From: Serpentinicella alkaliphila
GTDB taxonomy: Bacteria; Bacillota; Clostridia; Peptostreptococcales; Natronincolaceae
Assembly (NCBI RefSeq): GCF_018141405.1
Contig: NZ_CP058648.1
Coordinates: 2,371,001-2,435,000, forward strand
DNA: 64,000 nucleotides
Direction of reading: 5' to 3'
In this document: positions 47,103 through 57,844 of the stretch, in pieces
Layout of the letters: every line of letters starts with the position of its first letter
Numbering within the stretch: the stretch's first letter is position 1
Made by a program: the position numbers and the translations under genes
Notes under the pieces: generated by a model
Told to the model about the DNA's origin: nothing
Databases searched by the model: none
Seen by the model: only the letters and a program-made list of their open reading frames with translations

Positions 47103-47492
47103 TTAAATCCAGTCTTTTAATACAACAAGTGAAATGTTTTTTTCTTTAGCAATTTTTATTGCATTCCTTGCTAAATGAAATGCTGGTCCATCAAGTTGAT
47201 TAACTGTTAATTCAAAATTATGTATTGTGATAACTCCAATACCAATCCCACAATAAATATTAAGATGGTTTAATTTTTTATTAAAAAATTCTATGATATT
47301 TTGATAATTACAAGGATACTTTAGTAGGCCTTGCCATTCATCACCTATAGTAATAATAAAATCGCTAGCTATAATACTGCTATATTCTTTATTCACCTCT
47401 TTTATAGTATCAATAAGTTTATATTGTACAGCTTCCCTATCAGGTAATTGTTTAGAATCCTTTATATCAAATATCATAACTAAATATACCAT
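47103..47492 (-). CDS. Second, minimal SatD-family protein
   Basis: 129 residues, only the cyclase-like core: YLVMIFDIKDSKQL with Asp9, FIITIGDEWQGLL with Asp51 (42 residues later), YCGIGIGVITI, and GPAFHLARNAIKIAKE. The order and spacing of these motifs match the larger SatD protein at 45364-46227. I chose ATG 47492; GGTGGTG lies just upstream. It is convergent with the DUF3307 gene and 61 bp from it. The 380 bp beyond its start (47493-47872) hold no gene. Confidence 0.7.
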   Translation of the reverse strand: MVYLVMIFDIKDSKQLPDREAVQYKLIDTIKEVNKEYSSIIASDFIITIGDEWQGLLKYPCNYQNIIEFFNKKLNHLNIYCGIGIGVITIHNFELTVNQLDGPAFHLARNAIKIAKEKNISLVVLKDWI

Positions 47493-47872
47493 TGGAAACA
47501 CCACCAAATCTAGTATAATAATATATACACAATGTATATATGAAGTATTACCAAAAACATATTTTTTAAGACAATGGTTATTTGAAACAAGGTGACAGTT
47601 TTTCTACATTCTAATTAAAATAGCTTCTGTAGTGTAGAAATCGTAGAAGTTAACAAATAAGGTGGGAAAGAGTTTTATTAGGAAAAAATGGAGCTACAAC
47701 ATTAAATATATTGGACTGTATATAAATATATAATAAGAGTATCCCGTTAAAGGCTGATATTTATCATCTTAATTCAAGTTTTGCTACCGTAAACAAAATC
47801 CTACTGGTCTGTTATACACTTTTATATGCATTTTAAATTGAAATATATAATATTTAAAGGGAGGAATTAGAA

Positions 47873-48385
47873 TTGAAAAAAAGTTTAATAATTTTATTGA
47901 TTATTTTAATGGCATTTGGGGTTATGGCATGTAGTAATGTAACGACGGATAATAAAAATGACATCAAAGATAATAAGGAAATTGAGAAAGAAATAGATGA
48001 AATCAGTAATTATGACAAAATAAGTGAATTTATGGAAGCGGAATGTAGAAATGCTTTCTCACCTTATTATGAGCTGCTAGAATTTGAAATATTTGATTAT
48101 AAGGAAGAAGTTCAGGATGAAAATATAGAAGCAACTTTTTCTTATAGGATGATTCATAAAAACTATGATAGAGATCCAGATACAGTAGGATATATTAAAG
48201 AAGCAAAGGAAAGTGGAAATCCTAACTATAAACGAATGTATGATGAGTATTTACAACCAAAAGAAATGAATTTCCATTTAAAAGTAATTATAGATAAAAA
48301 TAGCTCAATAACTTTATATTCTAATATAGCACCAAAAGGAATTGAATGGGAAGAGACAAAAATGACTGATTTTATTCTTAAATGA
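47873..48385 (+). CDS. Putative lipoprotein
   Basis: 170 residues from TTG 47873 (GGGAGG 9 nt upstream). The first 20 residues are a lipoprotein signal, MKKSLIILLIILMAFGVMAC, with Cys20 as the lipidated residue. The mature part begins with a charged DNKNDIKDNKEIEKEIDEI spacer and then a soluble domain with no motif I recognise. It should sit on the outer face of the membrane. Confidence 0.75.
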   Translation: MKKSLIILLIILMAFGVMACSNVTTDNKNDIKDNKEIEKEIDEISNYDKISEFMEAECRNAFSPYYELLEFEIFDYKEEVQDENIEATFSYRMIHKNYDRDPDTVGYIKEAKESGNPNYKRMYDEYLQPKEMNFHLKVIIDKNSSITLYSNIAPKGIEWEETKMTDFILK

Positions 48386-48462
48386 TTAAATTGTTGTAGA
48401 GAGTGATTTATATAGAAGGTCTAAAATAGCTTGTATAAAATTAGACGTCTCAGGGGGATTTT

Positions 48463-48981
48463 TGTTAAAAAAGAAGAAAATTTTTTATGTAGTTTTCGTT
48501 GTGGTTAGTTCTAGTAAATATAGCTACACCTAAAAATATTTATTCAATGGAAAAAAGATTGATAATGCACTTACTGCAAGAGATCATATAGAAGTATTAA
48601 ATTTAATCGAAATTTATGATTATAGATTTGCTGGATATTTTCTAAGGGAAAAACAACTATACAAGAAGTTTAGCTTTGCATTATTTAGGGTAGATAGAAA
48701 TGGGTGATTACGAACTTATTAAGCTTATAGATGCAGATGAAGCCTATGATTTAGCACCTGAAATTACAGGCTATAGGTTTTACAATTTAGAGGCTTCAAA
48801 TGTAAAAGTCTAACCACAGTTAGTTATTATTAGTAATAACATAGATCTTACTAAGATAGAACAAATAAATGAAAATGGAGAAATAAATACAAAAGAAATT
48901 GAGACAAATCCGTCAATTAGTATTTTTAGCGATTACAATGTACACTCGAAAGCAAATTATAAGTTTTATTATAATAAATAA
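48463..48981 (+). pseudogene. Decayed gene after the lipoprotein
   Basis: Plus-strand protein-like runs in changing frames: a hydrophobic start (KKKIFYVVFVVVSSS), IEVLNLIEIYDYRFAGYFLR near 48590, DYELIKLIDADEAYDLAPEI near 48708, and QINENGEINTKEIETNPSIS to the stop at 48981. At least two frameshifts and a stop (48813) break it. It looks like a secreted or membrane-anchored protein; the family is not recognised. Confidence 0.5.
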
Positions 48982-49044
48982 ATTATTAAACAAAAATCTA
49001 TTAAATACGTATTATGGGGTCTAAGTGAGAGAGGATGTTAACTA

Positions 49045-49581
49045 ATGAGCAAAGTTGTTTTACTTGTTGTAGATGTTCAAAATGAATTAATAAACAGGCA
49101 GCCATATAATGTACTAAGCGTGATTGATAATATCAAAAAACTAATTTCAACTGCAAGAAATAGTAAGAAAGAAGTTATATATGTACGTCATGATGGTGGA
49201 AATGGTTCAGTGCTAGAAAAGGACTCGGAAGGATGGCAGATTTTTAATGATGTATCACCGATAGATGGTGAACTAATCATAGAAAAGAGATATAATAGTG
49301 CTTTTCTTAAAACTGAATTAAAAGCGTATTTGGAAAGCAAAGGTATTCATTCTATAATACTTGTGGGGCTTCAAACAGAGTATTGTATTGATGCTACCTG
49401 TAAGAGTGCTTTTGATACTGGGTATAAAATAATTATACCTGAAGAAACCAATACAACTTTTGACAATGAGTTTTTATCTGGTAATAAGCTGTATGAGTTT
49501 TTCAATTATAAGATATGGAATAAACGTTTTGCTAGTGTTCTACCAATCCAAGAAGTAATAGAAATATTAAATAATTACTAG
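49045..49581 (+). CDS. Cysteine hydrolase, isochorismatase family
   Basis: 178 residues. The family's catalytic triad is visible: Asp10 in VVDVQNE, Lys81 in IEKRYNSAF, and Cys114 in GLQTEYCIDAT. Such enzymes hydrolyse amides or vinyl ethers (nicotinamidase, isochorismatase and others); the substrate is not predictable here. RBS GAGGATG precedes the ATG. It is followed by its own terminator. Confidence 0.88.
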   Translation: MSKVVLLVVDVQNELINRQPYNVLSVIDNIKKLISTARNSKKEVIYVRHDGGNGSVLEKDSEGWQIFNDVSPIDGELIIEKRYNSAFLKTELKAYLESKGIHSIILVGLQTEYCIDATCKSAFDTGYKIIIPEETNTTFDNEFLSGNKLYEFFNYKIWNKRFASVLPIQEVIEILNNY

Positions 49582-49611
49582 AAAATGTAATTAAAAAATG
49601 AAGTCTTAAAA

Positions 49612-49652
49612 AATTGCTAATTATTTTATGTTTAATTATTAGCAGTTTTTTT
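49612..49652 (+). terminator. Terminator after the cysteine hydrolase
   Basis: ATTGCTAAT pairs with ATTAGCAGT (one G-T pair) around an AT-rich loop and is followed by T7 at 49645-49652. Confidence 0.7.
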
Positions 49653-49787
49653 GTAATTACAAAAATGATATAAAGTTTTAAGTAAAGCATTACATATTTC
49701 TGTGTAAAACTTATGGGCTTAGAACAGAATGAAATGTTAACCATAATCTTATTTGTATAACGAGTAAATTTGATAGGAGAGACTTAG

Positions 49788-50276
49788 ATGATTAGAAAAG
49801 TGGAATTAATAGATTCAAGTGATATCTGTGAGATTTATAATTATTATATAAATAACACTATAATTACATTCGAAGAAGAACCAGTAACAAATGAGGAGAT
49901 GGAAAAAAGAATAAAGGATGTATCCAAAGAATTACCTTGGTTCGTATATGATGAAGCAGGGAAAGTACTTGGATATGCTTATGCTACAAAGTGGAAAACT
50001 AGAAGTGGCTATCGTTATTCTGTAGAGCTATCAGTATATATAGATAAAGACTATAGGAATAGAGGGATAGGTAGCCAATTATATAAGTATTTAATAGATT
50101 CATTAAAAGAAAAGGAGATACACACTCTTATTGGTGGTATAGCACTTCCTAATGATAAAAGTGTAAAATTACATGAAAAACTTGGTTTTGAAAAAGTAGC
50201 CCATTTTAAAGAAGTAGGGTATAAGTTTAATACATGGATTGATGTTGGATATTGGCAGTATAATCCTACAGTTTAA
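49788..50276 (+). CDS. GNAT acetyltransferase, phosphinothricin-type
   Basis: 162 residues with the features of the phosphinothricin/methionine-sulfoximine acetyltransferase group: YNYYINNTIITFEEEP near the N-terminus, VELSVYIDKDYRNRGIGSQLYKYL (acetyl-CoA pyrophosphate loop RNRGIG) and LHEKLGFEKVAHFKEVGYKF. It transfers acetyl from acetyl-CoA to a small amino substrate. GGAGAG precedes the ATG. Confidence 0.88.
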   Translation: MIRKVELIDSSDICEIYNYYINNTIITFEEEPVTNEEMEKRIKDVSKELPWFVYDEAGKVLGYAYATKWKTRSGYRYSVELSVYIDKDYRNRGIGSQLYKYLIDSLKEKEIHTLIGGIALPNDKSVKLHEKLGFEKVAHFKEVGYKFNTWIDVGYWQYNPTV

Positions 50277-50332
50277 TTTGAGCATTTATATTAGATGTAA
50301 GTAAATATACTGATATTTGGAAGGAGATAAAT

Positions 50333-50719
50333 ATGAAAGAAAATAAGATCTTAACATCTATAGATGACTATATACTAAAATTTGATCCTGATGTACAAGA
50401 AATTTTAATAAAATTAAGGAAAACAATCAAGGAAACTGCACCAGATGCTGTAGAAAAGATAAGCTATCAAATGCCTACATTTTATTTGCATAGTAATCTC
50501 GTACATTTTGCTGCTTTTAAAAATCATATTGGATTTTATCCAGCTCCAAGTGCAGTTGAAGCATTTAAACAGGAGTTATCCGATTATAAAGTATCTAAAG
50601 GGGCAGTACAATTTCCATTAGGAAAGGCTATACCGTATGATTTGGTTAGAAAAATAGTTGAATTTAGAGTAGCGGAGAATGTTAAGAAGGCAGAGAATAA
50701 ATCGAAAAATAAAAATTGA
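50333..50719 (+). CDS. DUF1801/YdhG-like protein
   Basis: 128 residues with the DUF1801 pattern: IDDYILKFDPDVQEILIKLR, PDAVEKISYQMPTFYLH, LVHFAAFKNHIGFYP, SKGAVQFPLGKAIPYDLV. YdhG-type relatives in Bacillus are called frataxin-like iron chaperones; here only the family is supported. RBS GGAAGGAG. The lysine/asparagine-rich C-terminus overlaps the next frame by 4 nt. Confidence 0.85.
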   Translation: MKENKILTSIDDYILKFDPDVQEILIKLRKTIKETAPDAVEKISYQMPTFYLHSNLVHFAAFKNHIGFYPAPSAVEAFKQELSDYKVSKGAVQFPLGKAIPYDLVRKIVEFRVAENVKKAENKSKNKN

Positions 50720-51057
50720 CTTACTTAGACAAAGTACGGTATATATTATTTCTATTAAGAGGATTTATTGGAGGAATTATATTGGAACATAGAGATATAC
50801 GGTTTATTAATGAATGGGGAGAAAGTAGATTAAAAGGAAAGCGAAAATATGTTTTAACTTCTGCTGCACTTACTGGAACTGCGCCATTATTAGGCACTAT
50901 ATTTGGAAGTATAATATTGTTTAGTCCACTAAATTCATATTCTATAACATATTATGTGCGAACATATTTTTTAATATATCTTTGTGGATTCATAGGTGGA
51001 GCAATAAAATCAATATATACTTGGGTGAAAAACGAAGAAAGATATTTAAAGTTTTAA
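50716..51057 (+). CDS. Small membrane protein, unknown
   Basis: 113 residues from a TTG that overlaps the preceding stop; alternatively TTG 50782, which has GGAGGA 7 nt upstream and gives 91 residues starting EHRDIRFINEW. Two clear membrane segments: VLTSAALTGTAPLLGTIFGSIILF and TYYVRTYFLIYLCGFIGGAI (split at a short loop). With the longer start a third hydrophobic stretch (YILFLLRGFIGGIIL) is included. Function not recognised. Confidence 0.55.
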   Translation: MTYLDKVRYILFLLRGFIGGIILEHRDIRFINEWGESRLKGKRKYVLTSAALTGTAPLLGTIFGSIILFSPLNSYSITYYVRTYFLIYLCGFIGGAIKSIYTWVKNEERYLKF

Positions 51058-51094
51058 GTTAAAATTAACATTTAGTGTGGGTGAGGTAATACGA

Positions 51095-51622
51095 GTGGAA
51101 AAATTAATTGAATTAGTAAAGAAACATAAGGAATTAAGGCCTCTTATGGAAATACAAGATGTATATAAATTACTTTATCAAAGTATTTTAGGGCTAGGTC
51201 ATTTGTTGGAAAATCATCAAAGAGCAAAGAAATATTTATATGATGAATTAGATAACCTATTTGATAATAATTTTGAAGAATTATTAATTGAGGATATTTC
51301 TATTAAGGATAATATGGTTAGAATCAATTTAAGACCTTTTTATGAGAAGAAATTATCAACTGAATTACTTTTCAATGCAATGCTTTATACGGAAAAGAAA
51401 AATACTGCTACCTTAAATAACTTGATTAGTATATGGAATTTGTTTATTGATCTAGTAGAAAAGGGAGATATAGACTTTAATATAAATGAACTTAAAGACT
51501 TCAATAAAAAAATTATAGAAATGAATTATCCCATAATGCATCATTCAGATATATATAATAAAAATTATAAGCCGGCTTATAGAGTTATTTATAGGGATGT
51601 ATTCCAGGAACTTTTCGACTAA
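51095..51622 (+). CDS. Conserved protein of unknown function
   Basis: 175 residues from GTG 51095, with GGTGAGG about 5 nt upstream; an in-frame GTG at 51077 lies before that site. The first third has the pattern LIELVKKHKELRPLMEIQDV then LYQSILGLGHLLEN, which I have seen in uncharacterised bacterial proteins, and it ends PAYRVIYRDVFQEL. All-helical, no membrane segment. No function assigned. Confidence 0.65.
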   Translation: MEKLIELVKKHKELRPLMEIQDVYKLLYQSILGLGHLLENHQRAKKYLYDELDNLFDNNFEELLIEDISIKDNMVRINLRPFYEKKLSTELLFNAMLYTEKKNTATLNNLISIWNLFIDLVEKGDIDFNINELKDFNKKIIEMNYPIMHHSDIYNKNYKPAYRVIYRDVFQELFD

Positions 51623-51744
51623 TGGTAGATATAGACGGATACTAAGCTCATACCTACAATGTATTCTATGATACTGCAAATTATTTTGCTTTAAAAAATA
51701 TGTATATTGTAGTTATAATATAATAGTTTGAAAGAAGGCATAGC

Positions 51745-52296
51745 ATGAATTGGATTGAGACTATTAATAACTATATTGCTTGTAATGAACAAGAGGAAAA
51801 AGATAAGGAACTAACATTAAAATGTATTGATATGTTTGAAGACCTACTGACTAGAGAGAACAAATTAGTACATCTAACAAGTTCGGCAATTGTTGTAAAT
51901 AAGAGTAAAGATAAAGTTTTAATGGTTTATCATAATATATATGATTCCTGGTCATGGGCTGGGGGACATACGGATGGAGAAGAAGATTTATTATTTGTAG
52001 CAATCAAAGAAGTCAAAGAGGAGACAGGAATAAAGAACGTTTTCCCTGTTCGCCAAGACATTATATCTTTAGACATTATACCTGTATTAGGGCATACAAA
52101 AAAAGAAGAGTACATATCGCCACATCTACATATTTCTGTAGCATATTTATTAGAGGCAGATGAATGTGAACCTCTTGCAGTTAAGATAGATGAAAATAGC
52201 GGAGTAAAATGGATTCCTATGAAAGAAATCGATATATATTCAAGTGAACCTCATATGAAGAAGATATATTCAAAATGTCTCAATAAAATATTGTAA
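51745..52296 (+). CDS. NUDIX hydrolase
   Basis: 183 residues. The Nudix box GGHTDGEEDLLFVAIKEVKE-ETGI (split here) has the required Gly, Glu, Arg-position Lys and the EE pair; it binds the metal for hydrolysing nucleoside-diphosphate-linked substrates. The helical N-terminus of about 45 residues and SPHLHISVAYLLEAD, SGVKWIPMKEI are typical of a clostridial subgroup. RBS GAAAGAAGG. Confidence 0.9.
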   Translation: MNWIETINNYIACNEQEEKDKELTLKCIDMFEDLLTRENKLVHLTSSAIVVNKSKDKVLMVYHNIYDSWSWAGGHTDGEEDLLFVAIKEVKEETGIKNVFPVRQDIISLDIIPVLGHTKKEEYISPHLHISVAYLLEADECEPLAVKIDENSGVKWIPMKEIDIYSSEPHMKKIYSKCLNKIL

Positions 52297-52430
52297 ATTT
52301 ATATGGCAATTGCAATTATTGAGAGTTATTAATAATAAAAATACAGTATTCAAAAAAATATTAAAAAATTATTTGGAAAACTATTTTTTGGGTATAATTA
52401 AAAACATATAAAATTTGGAAGGGTGATTAT

Positions 52431-52943
52431 ATGTTTAAAAGAGAAGGTTTATTTACAATGAAGGGAAATCCTATTACAATAGTAGGGAATCAAATTAAAG
52501 TTGGGCAATCTGCTCCAGACTTCAAAGTACTTACAAATGATTTAGCACCTTTTACGTTAAAGGATGCGGGAGACAAGGTAAAAATAATAAGTGTGGTGCC
52601 TTCTCTAGATACAGGAGTTTGTGAATTACAGACGATTAATTTTAATGAAAAAGCATCTGAATTAGATGATGTAGTAATACTTACAATTAGTGTTGATTTG
52701 CCTTTCGCACAAAAAAGATTTTGTGGAGCAATGGGAATTGACAAGGTAATAACTTTATCTGATCACAAGGATTTATCTTTTGGTGAAAACTATGGGTTTA
52801 TCATTGAAGAGTTTAGACTTCTTGGAAGAGGTATTGTAATACTTGATAAAAACAATACAGTAAAATATGTGGAGTATGTAAAGGAAATTGGTGAGCATCC
52901 AGATTATGAAAAAGCTGTTGAGGAAGCTCGTAAGCTTATCTAA
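52431..52943 (+). CDS. tpx: Thiol peroxidase Tpx
   Basis: 170 residues. Peroxidatic Cys64 in VPSLDTGVCELQT and resolving Cys98 in FAQKRFCGAMGI, the spacing of atypical 2-Cys Tpx. It reduces hydrogen peroxide and organic peroxides using thioredoxin, relevant in an anaerobe. RBS GGAAGGGTG. It is followed by a strong terminator. Confidence 0.95.
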   Translation: MFKREGLFTMKGNPITIVGNQIKVGQSAPDFKVLTNDLAPFTLKDAGDKVKIISVVPSLDTGVCELQTINFNEKASELDDVVILTISVDLPFAQKRFCGAMGIDKVITLSDHKDLSFGENYGFIIEEFRLLGRGIVILDKNNTVKYVEYVKEIGEHPDYEKAVEEARKLI

Positions 52944-52980
52944 ATAAGTTTAGTATTAGAATTTAATATGCAAAAAACAA

Positions 52981-53019
52981 AAACCTAAGTTCTGTCAAAA
53001 ATTGAACTTAGGTTTTTTT
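52981..53019 (+). terminator. Terminator after tpx
   Basis: AAACCTAAGTTC (52981-52992) and GAACTTAGGTTT (53004-53015) form a perfect 12-bp stem followed by T-run. The 53020-53335 stretch after it holds no gene; it includes the promoter region of the helicase gene, not resolved. Confidence 0.9.
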
Positions 53020-56000
53020 AGACCCAAATTAGTGTATTAGCTAGAAATAGATAAAAGTCGGAATAGGTATAAAGATTATTTAAACTCAATTAGTTTAAAT
53101 AAAAATTATTGCCAAGTTAGTTATGTATGATATTTTTTATCATTAGAGGATTATCATTTTTTAGAACGAATTATTATTGGTAGAACTGTATTTAAATGGA
53201 AATGTATGATTATAGTTTTTATTTTTTAAAAAGTAATGAAGTAAATCAGAAATTTTTTGTTGTAGCTTTTAACAGTGTAGTAGTTATAGATTTGAAACTT
53301 AACGAATAAATAAACGTTCAAATGGGGTGATTAAAATGCTAAAGCAGGGAATATATGAAGAGATTATTAATAATAAATTAAGGGATGAACTTGATAGTTT
53401 AGATTTACATAAGTTTGTTATAGAGAAAGAGTCTATTGATGTTGAAGAGGCTAGGAAAATACTATCTGCATATATATCAACTATTACTAGAAGGGCATTA
53501 AGGTATATAAGAGATAATGTTGGGGATGATAGGGACTCTTTATTACGCCAAATAAAGGCATGTAATGATGTTATTGATATTTTAAGTCGAAATTTAGGTC
53601 AGGATGAATTTGATTCTTTAAAGATTACTGAAGAGGGACAAGTCTTGACTTCAATTTACTCTAAGTTAAATAGTATAAGAAGTATAGATAAAGCAAAATC
53701 TATTAGGCCCGTAACCCCAATTTCCCAGAGTTCTCTATTTACTGGATCTAATTACGAGCCAAGTATGTTAGAGGAACTAAAGAAGGAAATACTTACTTCA
53801 GATTCAATAGATATGTTAGTTTCATTTATTAAGTGGAGCGGGCTACGTTGTATTATTGAAGAATTGAAAAGTTTTACAGAACGGGATGGTCAATTAAGAG
53901 TAATAACTACATCATATATGGAAGCTACTGACTATAAGGCTATTTTAGAATTAAGCATGCTTAGAAACACAGAAATAAAAGTATCCTATGATGTTAATAG
54001 AACAAGATTACATGCTAAGGCATATATGTTTAAGCGAGAAACCGGTTTTAGTACGGCATACATAGGATCTTCCAACTTATCAAATCCAGCCTTAACATCT
54101 GGCTTAGAGTGGAATATAAAAGTAACAGAGAAGGACTCCATTGATATTATAAGGAAGGTGGAAGCTACCTTTGAGAGTTATTGGAATGATCGGGAATTCA
54201 TAAGCTTCGATAAGGAACGTGAAGAAGACAGAAAAAATCTATTGGAAGCGCTAAATAAGAAGAATGTGGTAGATAGCTCAGTTCAATATTTAAGCATAGA
54301 CATACAGCCTTATCCATATCAAAAAGAAATACTAGAAAAACTACAGGTAGAAAGAGAAATATTTAAAAGATATAGGAATTTACTTGTGGCAGCAACAGGA
54401 GTTGGTAAGACTGTTATATCTGCCTTTGACTATAAAGGGTTTAGAAAGAGAAGTGAACAGAGCAGGTTTCTATTTGTTGCCCATCGAGAGGAAATACTTA
54501 AACAGAGTCTCATGACCTTCAGGACAATACTAAGGGACTATAATTTTGGAGATCTTTTAGTAGGTGGTAATACTCCAAAATCCTTAGATAATCTATTTAT
54601 AAGTATTCAAAGTTTCAATAGTAGCAAGTTATATGAGAAAACATCTAAAGATTTTTATGATTTTATTATTATTGACGAATTTCATCATGCCGCTGCAGAA
54701 TCATATCAGAAATTACTTAATTATTTTGAACCTAAAGTACTGCTAGGATTAACTGCTACCCCAGAAAGAATGGATGGTAAAAATATCTTAGAGTATTTCG
54801 AAAATACAATTGCTAGTGAAATGAGATTAACTGAAGCCATAGATAGAAAGCTATTAAGTCCTTTTCAGTATTTTTGCGTGACAGATAATGTGGATTTATC
54901 TAAACTTAAATGGAATAGGAAAGGATACGATATTAAGGAATTAGAAAATGTTTATACGTCCAATAAGTTAAGAAGTAGGCAGGTAGTAGATAGTGTATAT
55001 AAGTATGTAACAGATATAGAGGATGTTAAAGGGTTAGGTTTTTGTGTTAGTATTGAGCATGCAAAATATATGTCTGACTTTTTTAATGAAAATGGAATAG
55101 CCTCCATTGCTTTATATGCGGGGGTTGACTCGAAGATCAGAGAAGAGGCTAAAAATAGATTAGCTAATGGTGAGATAACTTTTATATTTGTTGTTGACCT
55201 ATATAATGAGGGCGTAGATATACCGGAAATTAACACTGTGTTATTTCTTAGGCCTACTGAAAGCTTAACGGTTTTTGTACAGCAGCTTGGAAGGGGTTTA
55301 AGGCTATCAGATGGGAAAGAATGCTTAACTGTATTGGATTTCGTTGGTCAAGCCCATAGAAATTATAATTTTGAAGAAAAGTTTAGAGCCTTAATAGGAA
55401 GATCTAAACATTCTATAAAACATTATCTAGAAAATGGTTTTTTCAATTTGCCAAAGGGTTGTTTTATTCAACTGGAGAGGCAAGCGAAGGAATATATTCT
55501 AAGAAATATAAAGGAAACTTCGAATACAAAAAATAATTTAATATCTAAAATGAGATATTTTGAACAGGACACAGATCTACAATTAAATCTAAATAACTTC
55601 TTAAGATATTATAATATGTCTATATACGATTTTTATGGAAAAAATGGGGATAGGTCATTTAAAAGAATGATGGTTGAGGCTGATTTAATTCCAGACTTTG
55701 AATTTTATAATGAGAAAACTGTAATAAAGAGGTTGCCAAACTTGTTCTATCTTAACTCAGCAAGTTTAATAAATTTTATTACTGACTATATTAAAGGAGA
55801 AGAAATTAAAACTGAAGCAGATAAATTAATGCTTTCAATGCTATATTATACCTTTTTTAATTCCTATCCAGGAAACGAAGGCTATAGAAGCATGGAAGAT
55901 GCCCTTTTGTCAATTTTCTCGATTACTGAGATGAGAGAAGAAATTTTGGATATTCTAGAGTACAAATACAATACCATTGATACTCTAGAGATTGATAATA

Positions 56001-56161
56001 AATTTAATTTTATCTGTCCTTTAAAAGTTCACTGTAATTATTCTACTTCACAAATTCTAGCTTCATTAGGATACTATAATGAAGAAAAAACACCTGCATT
56101 TAGGGAAGGGGTAAAATACTTTGAAGATAAAAAATTAGATATATTCTTTATTACATTAAAT

Positions 56162-57844
56162 CATGAGTTATGCAGTTCGTGTAAATAAATGTAAATAAGA
56201 CTGATGTATCGTATATTATAATATACTAAAAAATATTTTTGTTTTATATGTCTTGAAATAGCAAAAAAGACTTGACTTTTTAAACCCGCCCCAATAATCA
56301 AAGTGAATGGTATTAATAGCCATTACTCTTGATGAATGGGTGATAAATATGACTCTTGGGAAACCGAAATATAGAAATTTACAACAAGGAAATGGGGGCG
56401 GAACGCCAGTTTTAAAAGCAATTTGGGATAAATTTGATTTTTCACTTCTGCTTACGCAATCGGGTATTGTAAAACGTAATGGTGTACCCACTTGGCTTAT
56501 TGCTTTTGCTTATGTGGTAGGACTTATTGCTAATAAAAATTCTGTCTCACGTATTTCTGATTATGCTACTAAGGATAGCTTATTACAACCGATGTTTCGG
56601 AATCTTAAAATGGCTCAATATACCTTTAGCCGCTTTTTTACAACTGATTATAATTGGGGTTTATTTAGTTTTAAAAGAGTACAAAGACTACAACAAGAAG
56701 AAGAAACTGCATTTACTGAAGGAGATGTTATTGTACTTGATGATACAAAGGTGGCTCATGCCCATGGAAAGAAAATCCCTTTCCTTTGTTGGTTATATGA
56801 TAGCTCCATTAAAATAAATATCTGGTGTATGAATATAGTTGCTACAACTGTTGTATTAAAGAACGGACTTAAATATCCATTGTTTTGGCGTATTTGGCGT
56901 AAGGTAGAAAATAGCGATGAAAAACAGACAAAAATAGATCTTTCAAAAGAAATGCTAATGGATATTCGCCGGATTTACACAGGGGTACTATGGGTTGCCA
57001 TGGACCGCGGTTTTTATGCAAAGACTTTTTAATTGGCTCACAGATCATCAATATGATTGGGTTACTAAGGCAAAACGTAATACTGACACTTTATCGAAAA
57101 GAAATTGAGAATATTACAGGCCGAGAACGCTTTATCCCTGTAAAGCCTTCAATGCTTATTAAAGAAGTTTTTTCAAACTTCTTATTAGTGTCTTAAAGAT
57201 AAAGTAAGTGCTATATCCATACCTAATATTTATATCAAGTTACCCTACCGTTTAGTTGGAAAGCAGGGTAAAGTAGTAACTAAGTATCGTTATACGCCTA
57301 TTGCAAAGCAGTTGTAGCTACAAGACTCAAAGAAGATACTGAAATGATGAAGGATGAATTTGAGAAAAACAAAGAGGTTGCAGCTACATATCGTGGGGCT
57401 TACCTTTTGATTAGTAATAGGGTCGATAATCCTGAAGAAGCTTTAGATGCATATATTAAGCGTTGGAGCATTGAGGTTTTTTTTAGAACTGCAAAACAAG
57501 AACTGGGGTTGAATTCTTGCCACTCAACGTCGGAAAGTCATCATTACGCCCATATTGAGCTCATTTTTACAGCAGAAACTTTACTTGTCTATGCAAGATG
57601 GGAACTCAATAATAAAGGCGCTGAAGAAGGCTTCACCCACGGCGAAATGGTCCGAAACTTTTTCAACGCCACATACCGTATCGTTATAAAAGCACAGCAA
57701 TGCTTTCAAACTATACAAGTACATTTTGACACAGAAGTTAGGCAATTTGCAAGACTTATTGATAAATTTTGGCCGAAGAATTTATTGTTAGGTTGGTTTA
57801 CTGTGCAAAATTCCCAGTATATGGAGTCAACTGCATAACTCATG
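56162..57844 (+). mobile_element. IS4-family element inserted in the helicase gene
   Basis: 1683 bp. Inverted ends CATGAGTTATGCAGTT (left) and AACTGCATAACTCATG (right). The 7-bp duplication ATTAAAT lies at 56155-56161 and 57845-57851. Removing the element and one duplicate restores the helicase reading frame (FITLNKSEKDFSPSTL). Confidence 0.92.
56349..57838 (+). pseudogene. IS4-family transposase, frameshifted
   Basis: ATG 56349 behind GGGTGA begins MTLGKPKYRNLQQGNGGGTP. First Asp in VIVLDDTKVAHAHGKK, second in WVAMDRGFYAK; the C-terminal frame (from about 57344) has YIKRWSIEVFFRTAKQELGL, the Y-(2)-R-(3)-E-(6)-K signature of IS4 transposases. The middle (57020-57340) is broken by at least two frameshifts or stops, so this copy is inactive. 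The remnant fragment there reads LNWLTDHQYDWVTKAKRNTD. Confidence 0.85.
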
